Assembly (NCBI GenBank): GCA_035548125.1
Contig: DASZTV010000087.1
Location: forward strand, 1 to 15,304
Reading direction: 5' to 3'
From: DASZTV01 sp035548125
GTDB taxonomy: Bacteria > Actinomycetota > Actinomycetes > JAFAQI01
DNA: 15,304 nucleotides
The notes under the pieces were generated by a model. The model had not been told where the DNA came from and did no database searches. It saw nothing but the letters and a program-made list of their open reading frames with translations. Positions 7,733 to 15,058 of this stretch are shown piece after piece. Both the position numbers and the translations under genes were made by a program. Positions within the stretch are counted from its first letter, which is position 1. Every line of letters starts with the position of its first letter.

Positions 7733-8509
7733 ATGACAGAACCAAGCTCGGTGCAGGACTTCGCCGGTCGAGCGGCGATCATCACCGGTGGAACCCGCGG
7801 CATCGGCCTCGGGATCGCCGCCGAGCTGGCGAGCCGAGGCGCGTCGGTCTGCATCACGGCACGCAAACCCGCTGAGCTCGAGGCAGCCGTCGCCGAGCTG
7901 GATCCGGACGGCGCCGGACTGGCGATCGGGATGCAGGGCAGCGCCGACGATGCGGCTCACCAGCGAGCGGCGGTGGACGCCACGCTCGATGCGTTCGGCC
8001 GGATCGACTACCTGGTCAACAACGCTGCCGTGAACCCGGTGTTCGGTCCGATGATCGACTACGAGCTCGCCGCGGTGCGCAAGATCTTCGAGGTCAACGT
8101 GGTCGCCGCGCTCGCCTGGACGCAACTCGCCTGGAACGGGTGGCTCAAGGACAACGGCGGTGCCGTTCTCAACGTCGCGTCGATCGGTGGCCTTCGCGCC
8201 GGACCGTTCCTCGGTGCCTACAACGCGAGCAAGGCAGCGCTGATCCACATGACCAAGCAGCTCGCGCAGGAGCTGAGCCCGGGCGTACGCGTCAATGGCA
8301 TCGCGCCGGCAGTGGTGAAGACGCAGTTCGCACGAGCGCTGTACGAGGCCGACGAGGAAGGCGCGGCAGCGCGCTACCCGCTGAAGCGGCTCGGCGTACC
8401 GACCGACACCGCGAAACTCGCTGCCTTTCTGCTCTCCGACGACGCATCCTGGATCACCGGGCAGACCGTCGCGATCGACGGCGGCATCCTGAGCGCAGGA
8501 GGTGTCTAG
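7733..8509 (+). CDS. Short-chain dehydrogenase/reductase (FabG-like), first of a pair
   Basis: 258 residues. Classical SDR layout: Rossmann motif TGGTRGIG at 18-25, NNAA at 96-99, then Asn122, Ser150, Tyr163 and Lys167 (YNASK) as the catalytic tetrad. IDGG near the C-terminus closes the fold. Arg44 in TARKP, just after beta strand 2, would favour NADP(H), though this is inference. The enzyme should be soluble and interconvert an alcohol and a ketone, possibly a 3-hydroxyacyl/3-ketoacyl-CoA or -ACP. ATG 7733 is chosen because SDR similarity begins about ten residues later; the frame continues upstream without SDR-like sequence. It is joined to the next SDR by adjacent stop and start. It is transcribed away from ssb. 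Substrate unknown. Confidence 0.93.
   Translation: MTEPSSVQDFAGRAAIITGGTRGIGLGIAAELASRGASVCITARKPAELEAAVAELDPDGAGLAIGMQGSADDAAHQRAAVDATLDAFGRIDYLVNNAAVNPVFGPMIDYELAAVRKIFEVNVVAALAWTQLAWNGWLKDNGGAVLNVASIGGLRAGPFLGAYNASKAALIHMTKQLAQELSPGVRVNGIAPAVVKTQFARALYEADEEGAAARYPLKRLGVPTDTAKLAAFLLSDDASWITGQTVAIDGGILSAGGV
8497..8503 (+). promoter_or_regulatory. Strong ribosome binding site of the second SDR gene
   Basis: AGGAGGT lies six bases before ATG 8510, within the last codons of the first SDR gene. Its near-ideal match contrasts with the weak site of the first gene, so the second product may be made in greater amount. Confidence 0.8.
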
Positions 8510-9241
8510 ATGACGGACCGGGTCGCGCTGGTCACCGGGTCGACGTCGGGGATCGGCAAGGCGGTCGTCGAGCGGTTCGTCTCCGACGGGCTCAAGGTGG
8601 TCATCAACTCCGTCAGCTCTGTCGACGCCGGCCGCGCGATGGTCGCCGAGTTCGGCGAGGACAAGGCGCACTACGTGCAGGGCGACATCGCCGCCGACGG
8701 CGACGCGCAGCGGCTCGTCGAGGAGACGATCGCGAGGTTCGGCCGGCTCGACGTACTGGTCAACAACGCGGGCACCACGGTCCGCATCCCGCACGAGGAC
8801 TTCGCCGGCGCATCACCCGAGGTCTTCCGGCGGCTGTACGACGTGAACGTCGTGGGCACGTGGCAGGTCTCGACCGCCGCGATCCCCCACCTCAAGGCGA
8901 GCGGCACAGGCTGCATCGTCAACGTCACCTCGCTGGCGGGCGTACGGCCGGTGGGATCGTCGATCCCCTACGCGGCGAGCAAGGCGGCGATGAACCACCT
9001 GACGCTGCTGCTCGCGAACGTCGTCGCGCCCGACATCCGGGTCAACGCGGTCGCGCCGGGACTGGTCGACACCCCGTGGACGGCCGACTGGACCGATCTG
9101 CACGAGGCGATCAAGTTCATGGCCCCGATGCAGCGCGCCGCGATGCCGGTGGATGTCGCCGACGTAGTGGCGACCCTGATCGACGCGACGTACGTAACCG
9201 GACAGGTCTGGGTGCTCGACGGCGGCCTCAGCCTCCGCTAG
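8510..9241 (+). CDS. Short-chain dehydrogenase/reductase (FabG-like), second of a pair
   Basis: 243 residues. Motifs: TGSTSGIG at 9-16, NNAG at 85-88, Asn113, Ser141, Tyr154 and Lys158 (YAASK), and LDGG near the end. Length and motif spacing fit 3-oxoacyl-ACP/CoA reductases and related classical SDRs. Asn33-Ser34 after beta strand 2 is compatible with NADP(H), as in many FabG proteins. It starts directly after the TAG of the first SDR, so both are one transcript. The two SDRs are clearly different (for instance in their C-terminal thirds) rather than a recent duplication; they may act on consecutive intermediates or different stereoisomers. Transcription ends at the 90-base palindromic element five bases after the stop. 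Substrate unknown. Confidence 0.93.
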   Translation: MTDRVALVTGSTSGIGKAVVERFVSDGLKVVINSVSSVDAGRAMVAEFGEDKAHYVQGDIAADGDAQRLVEETIARFGRLDVLVNNAGTTVRIPHEDFAGASPEVFRRLYDVNVVGTWQVSTAAIPHLKASGTGCIVNVTSLAGVRPVGSSIPYAASKAAMNHLTLLLANVVAPDIRVNAVAPGLVDTPWTADWTDLHEAIKFMAPMQRAAMPVDVADVVATLIDATYVTGQVWVLDGGLSLR

Positions 9242-9246
9242 CTGTA

Positions 9247-9336
9247 CGGAAGAAAACACAAACGTTGCACCGGACGCCTCCTGAGGCGATTTCCGAGCGC
9301 ATCAGGGGTCCTGAGCCCCGTTTGTGTTTTCTTCCG
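9247..9336. terminator. 90-base palindromic element, probable bidirectional terminator
   Basis: CGGAAGAAAACACAAACG (9247-9264) and its exact reverse complement (9319-9336) are 18-base perfect arms around 54 bases with further hairpins. GCCTCCTGAGGC (9276-9287) folds on itself. GGGGTCCTGAGCCCC just before the right arm pairs GGGG with CCCC and is followed by GTTTGTGTTTTCTT, a classic intrinsic terminator for the plus strand. On the minus strand the left arm gives the same T-rich run. It sits between two convergent genes, fitting termination in both directions. The long perfect arms are more than a simple terminator needs. Confidence 0.75.
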
Positions 9337-9353
9337 CACAGGGGTGGCGTCGG

Positions 9354-10424
9354 TCAGAGGCCGTCGGAGAGGGCTGCGTTTCCGGCGTTGACGAGTGGCG
9401 CGATTCGTACGGCCATCTCGACGAAGCCGTCACCGATCATCGCGCCGGCCAAACCGCGAGCCGCGACGCCGGCGATGATCGCGGCGAGCTTGAAGCACGC
9501 GAACGCGACGTACCACGGCATGTCCGAGAGGTCCCGGCCGCTGCTCGCGGCGTAACGGTCGAGCAGCTCGCGGCGAGTCGGGAAGCCCGGCAGCGTGGTC
9601 ACCGTCGGCAGTACGCCGGCGGTCAGCTCGCTGGTCTCATCCCCCGCGTCCTGCCAGTAGATGTAGAACATCCCGAGGTCGGCGAGCGGGTCACCCAGCG
9701 TCGACAGCTCCCAGTCCAGGACGGCCGCGATCCGGCCAGGCGTCGTCGGGTCGAGCATCACGTTGTCCATGCGGTAGTCGCCGTGCACGATCGGTCCGGT
9801 CGGAGCGTTCGGCACCTTCGCCGCGAGCCGCTCGGCAAGGCGATCCAAGTCGCTGCCCTCGCCCTGCAGCGCGTCGCGTGTGGCCTGCCACTGGGTGGTC
9901 CAGCGCTTGATCTGCCGCTCGAGGTAGCCGTCAGGCCGGCCGTAGTCCCCCAGACCGACGTCGGCGGGCACCACCGAGTGCAGGTCGGCCATCACGTCGA
10001 TCAGGCCGTGCGCGATTGCGAGGCGTTCGTCGTGTGACTCCGCGTAACCGGCCGGCAAGGTGTCGCGGACGATGTGGCCGATGACGCGGTCCATGACGTA
10101 GAACGGCGCGCCGATCACGTCCTCGTCCACACACATCGCGAGGGTGGGCGGCACCGGGACCGGTGTCGGACCGAGTGCGGTCATGACGCGGTGCTCGCGA
10201 CCCATGTCGTGCGCGGTCGGCAGCCGGTTCGACAACGGCGGCCGACGCAGCACCGCCTCACCGGCCGAGGACGTCACGCCGAACGTCAGGTTGGACTTGC
10301 CGCCCGAGATCAGCTCGAGCCGGCAGTCGCGCCAGCCGTCGTCACCGAGCTCCTTGGCGAGGTAGCTGCCCACCGCCTCGTGGGGCACGGCCTGCTCGGT
10401 GAGTGCGGCAAGGTCATCGGTCAC
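9354..10424 (-). CDS. APH-fold phosphotransferase (ACAD10/11 N-terminal kinase-like)
   Basis: 356 residues from GTG 10424-10422, with GAGGA about seven bases upstream. Kinase-like fold: ISGGKSNLTF (40-48) as nucleotide loop, LRRPP with Arg60/61, EHRVM (77-81) as helix-C Glu, HGDYRMDN (214-221) as catalytic loop with Asp216 and Asn221, and DWE (237-239) as metal-binding Asp. FYVMDRVIG, LGDPLADLGMFY and the C-terminal YVAFACFKLAAI are typical of the APH family fused to or beside acyl-CoA dehydrogenases, not of drug-resistance enzymes. Animal ACAD10/11 and Pseudomonas LvaA phosphorylate 4-hydroxyacyl-CoAs, so a hydroxyacyl-CoA kinase is the best guess. It lies four bases after the thioesterase stop, pointing to shared translation and perhaps a shared CoA-ester substrate. 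Converges with the SDR pair. Confidence 0.9.
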   Translation of the reverse strand: MTDDLAALTEQAVPHEAVGSYLAKELGDDGWRDCRLELISGGKSNLTFGVTSSAGEAVLRRPPLSNRLPTAHDMGREHRVMTALGPTPVPVPPTLAMCVDEDVIGAPFYVMDRVIGHIVRDTLPAGYAESHDERLAIAHGLIDVMADLHSVVPADVGLGDYGRPDGYLERQIKRWTTQWQATRDALQGEGSDLDRLAERLAAKVPNAPTGPIVHGDYRMDNVMLDPTTPGRIAAVLDWELSTLGDPLADLGMFYIYWQDAGDETSELTAGVLPTVTTLPGFPTRRELLDRYAASSGRDLSDMPWYVAFACFKLAAIIAGVAARGLAGAMIGDGFVEMAVRIAPLVNAGNAALSDGL

Positions 10425-10428
10425 GGGT

Positions 10429-10956
10429 TCATCCTCGCGCGTCGTCGGGCGGAGCCGCACTCGGCTCCGTGGATTGCTGGTAACGGCCGGCTCGACCTTC
10501 CGCCGGGAGCACCACCTGCGTGCAGCGGCTGGTCGCCAGCACCTCGCCGGCCTGCTCGCCGCGGTATAGCTCGGCGGCGCAGAACACCACGCGCCGGGTA
10601 CGCCGCACCACCCAGCCGCGAGCCGACAGCGTCCCGACCTCGGCGGATCGCAGGAACTCCACGCGAAGGTCCGCGGTGAGGAACGCCTGGTCCCTGTCCA
10701 GCACCGTCCAGCACGCTCCGCCCATCGCGGCGTCGAGCAGCGCCGTCACGAGCCCGCCCTGCACGATCGGCCCGCCGGCGGTGCGGAAGCAGTAGTCGGG
10801 CGTCGCGTCCCAGGCGATTGTCGTGCTGCCCGGTTCCCAGGCGAGCCGACGGTAGCCGAGCGTCGCCCACAGGTGTGGCGGCGTGGCGCGGGCGTGGTCC
10901 CACTGGTCGGCGTCCTCGAAACGCTCGCCGGGGGCGATCCGCGGGGGTTCGGTCAT
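10429..10956 (-). CDS. PaaI-like hotdog-fold acyl-CoA thioesterase
   Basis: 175 residues. The hotdog core runs from about residue 50 to 150: GGPIVQGGLVTALLDAAMGG (61-80) is the central helix region, followed by beta strands LTADLRVEFLRSAEVGTLSA and GWVVRRTRRVVFCAAELY and VLATSRCTQVVL. The usual HGG of PaaI-type enzymes is QGG here (Gln66), a substitution I recall in actinobacterial relatives; Asp75 would be the acid/base residue. It is expected to hydrolyse a small or medium acyl-CoA as a cytosolic oligomer. The N-terminal 50 residues (FEDADQWDHARATPPHLW) resemble actinobacterial PaaI proteins that carry an extension. ATG 10956-10954 has no ribosome site, so leaderless translation is possible. 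It lies after the hairpin that ends the ABC operon and before the kinase gene. Confidence 0.85.
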   Translation of the reverse strand: MTEPPRIAPGERFEDADQWDHARATPPHLWATLGYRRLAWEPGSTTIAWDATPDYCFRTAGGPIVQGGLVTALLDAAMGGACWTVLDRDQAFLTADLRVEFLRSAEVGTLSARGWVVRRTRRVVFCAAELYRGEQAGEVLATSRCTQVVLPAEGRAGRYQQSTEPSAAPPDDARG

Positions 10957-10986
10957 CGGCGTGAAGTCTGCCGCATCCGCAAGAGG

Positions 10987-11026
10987 CGAGACGGCCGGCC
11001 CGAACGTTCTCGGACCGGCCGTCTCG
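10987..11026 (-). terminator. Hairpin terminator after the ABC substrate-binding gene
   Basis: CGAGACGGCCGG (10987-10998) and CCGGCCGTCTCG (11015-11026) form a perfect 12-base stem, with an inner CCGA/TCGG stem (11000-11003/11010-11013) around ACGTTC. It begins 18 bases after the substrate-binding gene stop. No T-run follows, as is common for actinomycete terminators. It would separate the ABC operon from the thioesterase/kinase pair, or let only part of transcription through. Confidence 0.8.
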
Positions 11027-11043
11027 GCAACAGGATGGTGCGG

Positions 11044-12363
11044 CTAGCTGCTCGGGACCCCGCTCGCTGGCGCCGTGGCCTCCGCCGCGGTGTACGGCGT
11101 GATCGGCCCGGAGCCGTCGTCGGTGGTGAGCGGCGTGCCTTCCAGGTGGATCGACAGGCCGTGGATCACACCCATCTGGACACCCGTCATACCCGAGTGA
11201 TCGGTCGAGGAGTACGCGTACGGCGTGAGGTTGGGGCCGGCGAACTTGTTCGCCTCAACCGCTGCCACCAGGCTCTCGCGGGTCAGGTCCTTGCCCGCGG
11301 CCGCAAGGGCCTCGGTGAACGTGTACGCCGACGCCATGCCGTACTCCACGTTGCCGTCGAACGGCAGCTTCGGGATGTACTTGTCGTGGATCTTCTTGAA
11401 CAGCTTGATCCAGCTGTTGCTCGGGTCCTCGGCCGAGGGCAGGTAGCCATCGGTGATGATCCCCTGGATCAGGTCCTCTCCCTTGACCGTCGCGCCGCCC
11501 TTCTTGGCGAACTCGGTGACCAGACCGGCCAGCGTGATCGGGTCGGAGCCGACGCTGCTGACGACGAGCTGCGGCTCGAACTTCAGCTGCAGCGCAGTCA
11601 GCTTGAGCAGTGCGGTGAACGCCGGCACGGAGAAGGACACCAGGACCTGGACGCCCGCCTTCTGCAGCTTCTGCACCAGCGGGGTGATCGTCGTGTTGGT
11701 CGGGTCGTACATCTGGATCGACGCGATGTCGCTCGCGGGGATCTCGTCCTCGAAGCCCTTGATGCCGTTCTGGCCGAAGTCGTCACCCTGCGCGAAGATG
11801 CCGATCTTCTTGCCCGCGAAGTTCTTCTTCACGTAGTCGCCGAGGATCTTGCCCTCGCGCGTGTAGTCCGGCAGCCAGCCGAACGTCTGCGGGTTCTGGC
11901 TCGGGTTGTTCCAGCACAGGCAGCCCGACGCCACGAAGAGATCCGGCACCTTCTGCTGGTTGAGGAAGTTGACCACCTGCTCGTGGGTCGGCGTGCCGAG
12001 GCCCTCGAACATCGCGAAGATCTTGTCCTGCTCGACCAGCTGCTTGGTGTCGGTGACCGTCTTGGTCGGGTCGTAGGCGTCGTCGAGGTACTTGAAGGTG
12101 ATCTTGCGGCCGTTGATCCCGCCGTGGGCGTTGACGTAGTCGAAGTACGCCTTGGACGCCGGCGCGATCTCGGAGTAGCCGGGCGCCGCGATGCCGGTGA
12201 TTGGCTGGTGGCTCCCGATGAGGATCGACGTGTCGGTCACCCCCGGAACGCTGCCGCTCGAGCCGTTAGTGCTCCCACCCCCGCTGCTGCTCGATCCGCA
12301 CGCGGTCGCTGCAAGCGCAACAACTGCGCCCGCCGCGAGCAGCCGCACTGACCCCTTAGCCAT
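11044..12363 (-). CDS. ABC transporter substrate-binding lipoprotein, branched-chain amino-acid (HAAT) type
   Basis: 439 residues. Lipoprotein signal with lipobox LAATAC and Cys22, then a Ser/Gly linker to about residue 40. The receptor domain begins VTDTSILIGSHQPITG and continues with GYSEIAPASKAYFDYVNAHGGINGRKI, the standard opening of LivJ/type I periplasmic-binding folds. Other family pieces are DAYDPTKTVTDTKQLVEQDKIFA, IFAQGDDFGQNGIKGFE, TNTTITPLVQKLQKAGVQVLV and YGMASAYTFTEAL. An unusual SGCLCWNN (Cys148, Cys150) sits where the ligand-binding strand-loop is expected. GGAGG (12372-12368) precedes ATG 12363 by four bases. The gene lies last in the importer operon, 61 bases after livM. It delivers ligand to the LivHM channel; ligands of this family range from amino acids to amides, aromatic acids and lipids' side chains, so the substrate is open. 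Confidence 0.95.
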   Translation of the reverse strand: MAKGSVRLLAAGAVVALAATACGSSSSGGGSTNGSSGSVPGVTDTSILIGSHQPITGIAAPGYSEIAPASKAYFDYVNAHGGINGRKITFKYLDDAYDPTKTVTDTKQLVEQDKIFAMFEGLGTPTHEQVVNFLNQQKVPDLFVASGCLCWNNPSQNPQTFGWLPDYTREGKILGDYVKKNFAGKKIGIFAQGDDFGQNGIKGFEDEIPASDIASIQMYDPTNTTITPLVQKLQKAGVQVLVSFSVPAFTALLKLTALQLKFEPQLVVSSVGSDPITLAGLVTEFAKKGGATVKGEDLIQGIITDGYLPSAEDPSNSWIKLFKKIHDKYIPKLPFDGNVEYGMASAYTFTEALAAAGKDLTRESLVAAVEANKFAGPNLTPYAYSSTDHSGMTGVQMGVIHGLSIHLEGTPLTTDDGSGPITPYTAAEATAPASGVPSS

Positions 12364-12424
12364 GTGTCCTCCAGTTTGATGACCCGGATGCTGCGGGGAA
12401 CCTAGTCCGAATCCGGTTCGATGC

Positions 12425-13453
12425 CTAGTTACCCGCGAGTTTCGTTCTCGAGGTGTTACGCAACAGCAGACCGATCCGGCGTACCAATCCCTGGATGCCG
12501 AGCGGGAACAGCAGCATGCCGAGGATCAGACCGACCCCGTAGACCGCCTGGGGCAGGTTGTTCTGAATCTTGTCCGACAACGACAGCGCATTGGAGAGGT
12601 CGTAGGACCATTGGGGCAGCAGCGTGACGATGATCGAGCCGTAGATCGCGCCGCTCAGCGTCCCGAGACCGCCGAACACGGCGGCCGCCAGCAGCCCGAG
12701 CGAGATCTGCAACGGGAACGAGTTCGGGTTGACGCTCCCCGCGACGATCGCGAACAGCCCGCCGGCGAGCCCCGCGCAGGCGGCGCTGATCGTGAACGCC
12801 AGGATCTGCACCCTCGCGACGGAGTACCCGGCGAGTGACGCGGCGATCTCGTCATCACGGACAGCGCGGAAGGCGCGCCCGACCCGGCTGCTCGACAGGT
12901 TCGCGAGAAGGAACAGCGTGATCACCGCGGCGATCAGGCAGATCCACGCCTGCCATCGGAAGTAGTCGGCGTTGTGCGGTGGCGGCGGCGCGTTGACCGG
13001 GAAGCCGGAGTGTCCCCCGAGCGGGCCCTGCAGGTGGGAGTACTTCGGCAGCACAGGGAGGCCCACTGCGAGGGCGAGTGTGATGCCGGCGAGGTACGGA
13101 CCGCGCAGTCGGGCGGCGGCGACGCCGACCAGCGCGCCGACGATGGCAGCCCCGGCGATCGCGGCCAGCAGCACCAGAACGAGCTCTTTGTTGTTGACCT
13201 CGTGGTGCTTGAGGATCACCGCGAGCGTGTAGGCGCCGACGAACATGAAGGCACCGTTGCCCAGCGAGATCTGCCCCGACAGCCCGGTCAGGATGGTCAG
13301 CCCTGCGACGGCGCACACCTCGGTCGCGATGCTGGCCAACTGGGTGTTGCGGTAGTCCGACAGCCCCTCGGTGAGCAACAACAACGCGGCGAGTCCCGCG
13401 ACGGCAGGAATGCCGTGGCGCAGCAGCACGGGCGCCCGCCGCCAAAGGTTCAT
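12425..13453 (-). CDS. livM: ABC transporter permease, LivM type
   Basis: 342 residues from ATG 13453-13451, overlapping the livH stop as ATGA. About nine or ten hydrophobic segments are visible. Family marks: AVAGLTILTGLSGQISLGNGAF (about 48-69), GPYLAGITLALA (118-129), and the cytoplasmic coupling loop VGRAFRAVRDDEIAASLAGYSVAR (191-214). The C-terminal GGLGTLSGAIYGS and the final charged tail RNTSRTKLAGN are also typical. It forms the translocation channel with LivH and is powered by LivG and LivF. The long loop with PVNAPPPPHN at about 152-161 is probably extracytoplasmic and faces the binding protein. The frame stays open well upstream, but that part reads as livH out of frame; the overlap and a GTGAGG upstream favour this start. 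Confidence 0.95.
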   Translation of the reverse strand: MNLWRRAPVLLRHGIPAVAGLAALLLLTEGLSDYRNTQLASIATEVCAVAGLTILTGLSGQISLGNGAFMFVGAYTLAVILKHHEVNNKELVLVLLAAIAGAAIVGALVGVAAARLRGPYLAGITLALAVGLPVLPKYSHLQGPLGGHSGFPVNAPPPPHNADYFRWQAWICLIAAVITLFLLANLSSSRVGRAFRAVRDDEIAASLAGYSVARVQILAFTISAACAGLAGGLFAIVAGSVNPNSFPLQISLGLLAAAVFGGLGTLSGAIYGSIIVTLLPQWSYDLSNALSLSDKIQNNLPQAVYGVGLILGMLLFPLGIQGLVRRIGLLLRNTSRTKLAGN

Positions 13454-14334
13454 ACCCGCCTCACCGTCGTACGGGAGAACAGCCCGTTGGGGCGGACCAT
13501 CAGCACGATGAGCAGCACGGCGAAGATGTAGAACGCATCGATGTTGTTGCTCACGTAGTTGTCGAGCAGCTGCAGGATCACGCCGACCGTCACGCCGCCG
13601 ACGACGGCGCCGCCGGGCGAGTCGAGACCGCCGATGACGGCCGCGGTGAACCCGAAGATCAGCAACGGGTCGAACGCGTTCGGGTTCATGTAGTCCGGCT
13701 GGGTGCCGGCGATCAGGACTCCGGCGAGCGCGCCGACCACGGCTGCGAGCCCCCATCCGAGGGTCAGCATCCGCCCGACCCGCACCCCGAGCAGCCGGGC
13801 CACCTCGGGGCTGAAGGCGCTGGCCCGCATTCGCAGACCCAATGGCGAACGCTGGAACAGCAGATAGAGCAGCACGAGTACGACGAGCACCGCCAGGACG
13901 ATGAACAGGTAGTCGGGCGAGAACAGGATCACCTGGTGGCCGACGTGGTAGTAGTTCAGCGAGAACTGCGGCGCGAACGAGCTGAGCCCGTTGCCCCAGA
14001 TCATCCCGGCGACCGACTGGAGCAAAAGCAGCAGGCCGAGCGTCACGATCACCGGGTTGAGCGGTGGCCCGTTCTCAACCGGGCGGACCAACAGGCGTTC
14101 CGCCACGGCGCCCATCACGAACCCGGCGACCAACGCGACGATGAGCCCGAGCCAGTAGTTGACGCCGTGCTTCGCCACGAGCTCCCAGGCGATGAAGGTC
14201 GTGAACATCAGCATGCCGCCCTGGGCGAAGTTCACGACGCGGGTCGAGCGCCAGATCAGCACCAGCGCGAGGGCGACCGCCGCGTAGAGCGTGCCGTTCG
14301 CGATCCCGTAGATCACCAGGTTCAGGAAGGTCAT
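13450..14334 (-). CDS. livH: ABC transporter permease, LivH type
   Basis: 294 residues, the usual LivH length, with about eight hydrophobic segments. It begins MTFLNLVIYGIANGTLYAAVAL and has STRVVNFAQGGMLMF (30-44) and the coupling loop LGLRMRASAFSPEVARLLGVRVGRM (165-189) that docks on the ATPases. GLDSPGGAVVGGVTVGV and the end LIVLMVRPNGLFSRTTVRRV are typical LivH features. ATG 14334-14332 lies four bases after the livF stop; livM starts within its stop codon. It pairs with LivM to form the membrane channel. Confidence 0.95.
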   Translation of the reverse strand: MTFLNLVIYGIANGTLYAAVALALVLIWRSTRVVNFAQGGMLMFTTFIAWELVAKHGVNYWLGLIVALVAGFVMGAVAERLLVRPVENGPPLNPVIVTLGLLLLLQSVAGMIWGNGLSSFAPQFSLNYYHVGHQVILFSPDYLFIVLAVLVVLVLLYLLFQRSPLGLRMRASAFSPEVARLLGVRVGRMLTLGWGLAAVVGALAGVLIAGTQPDYMNPNAFDPLLIFGFTAAVIGGLDSPGGAVVGGVTVGVILQLLDNYVSNNIDAFYIFAVLLIVLMVRPNGLFSRTTVRRV

Positions 14335-14338
14335 GTCG

Positions 14339-15058
14339 CTAGAACCCCAGGTACGCGTGTCGGAGCTGCTCGTCGCCCGCGAGGTCTGCCGCCGGACCTG
14401 AGGCGACGACCCGGCCGAGGTTGAGCACCACGGCGGAGTCCGCGACCGACAGCGCGCTACGGGCGTTCTGCTCGACGAGTACGACGGTCAGCCCGTCGTT
14501 CGAGCTGAGCCGGCGAAGCGTCGCCATGATCTGCGCGGTCACCCGCGGGGCGAGGCCGAGCGACGGTTCGTCGAGCAGCAGGAGCTCGGGCCGGCTCATC
14601 AGCGCCCGCCCGATCGCCAGCATCTGGCGCTCGCCGCCCGACAGGGTGTCCGCGGCCTTGGCGCGCCGCTCGGCGAGCGGCGGGAACATCTCGTAGACCG
14701 AGGTCAGCCCTTCGGCGGTCGCGGTACGACGGTCGGATCGCCAGAGCGCGCCGAGCCGCAGGTTCTCCTCGACGGTGAGCTCGGTGATCACCCCGCGACC
14801 TTCCGGCACGTGCGCAATGCCGAAGGTGACGACGCGTTCGACCGGCACGGCGAGCAGGTCGTGGCCGTCGTAGCTGATCGACCCGCTGGCCGGGCGCACC
14901 AGCCCGTTGATGCTCCGCAACAGCGTCGTCTTGCCGGCGCCGTTGGCGCCGAGGACCGCGGTGATCTCGCCGTGCGGAACGGTCATGCTCACGCCGTCGA
15001 GTGCGCGTACCGCGCCGTAGGTCGTGACAACGCCGTCCAGCGCGAGCCCGCTAGTCAC
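14339..15058 (-). CDS. livF: ABC transporter ATP-binding protein, LivF type
   Basis: 239 residues. Walker A GANGAGKT at 37-44, Q-loop region HVPEGRGVITELTVEENL (83-100, the LivF-specific EGRxxF/I pattern), signature LSGGE at 139-143, Walker B and D-loop LLLLDEPSLGLAP at 159-171. The residue normally His in the H-loop is Gln197 (VEQNA), which is standard in LivF. It hydrolyses ATP together with LivG to drive uptake through LivHM. The GTG start at 15058-15056 overlaps the livG stop by eight bases; livH begins four bases after its stop. Confidence 0.96.
   Translation of the reverse strand: MTSGLALDGVVTTYGAVRALDGVSMTVPHGEITAVLGANGAGKTTLLRSINGLVRPASGSISYDGHDLLAVPVERVVTFGIAHVPEGRGVITELTVEENLRLGALWRSDRRTATAEGLTSVYEMFPPLAERRAKAADTLSGGERQMLAIGRALMSRPELLLLDEPSLGLAPRVTAQIMATLRRLSSNDGLTVVLVEQNARSALSVADSAVVLNLGRVVASGPAADLAGDEQLRHAYLGF

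Noticed and set aside
7220..8794. 524-residue minus-strand frame over the ssb/SDR region
   Set aside because: Overlaps ssb and two SDR genes in a wrong frame and shows no recognisable domain.
8140..9555. 471-residue plus-strand frame across both SDR genes and into the kinase
   Set aside because: Arg/Gly-rich out-of-frame reading; it runs through the palindromic terminator and both SDR coding frames are clear.
11002..11009. GAACGTTC palindrome as a regulator binding site
   Set aside because: It lies inside the loop of a strong terminator hairpin, only 8 bases, with no second copy near a promoter.
10873..12351. 492-residue plus-strand reading frame opposite the substrate-binding protein
   Set aside because: High GC opens long antisense frames. 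The sequence is Arg/Val/Leu-rich with no family motif, while the minus strand encodes a clear LivJ-type protein.
12364..12424. Promoter or operator between livM and the binding-protein gene
   Set aside because: Only a weak CGAA/TTCG pairing and the ribosome site are seen; no convincing promoter boxes.
12425..13756. Longer livM start reaching into livH
   Set aside because: The added about 100 residues are livH read in another frame. ATG 13453 overlaps the livH stop as ATGA and gives a normal LivM N-terminus.
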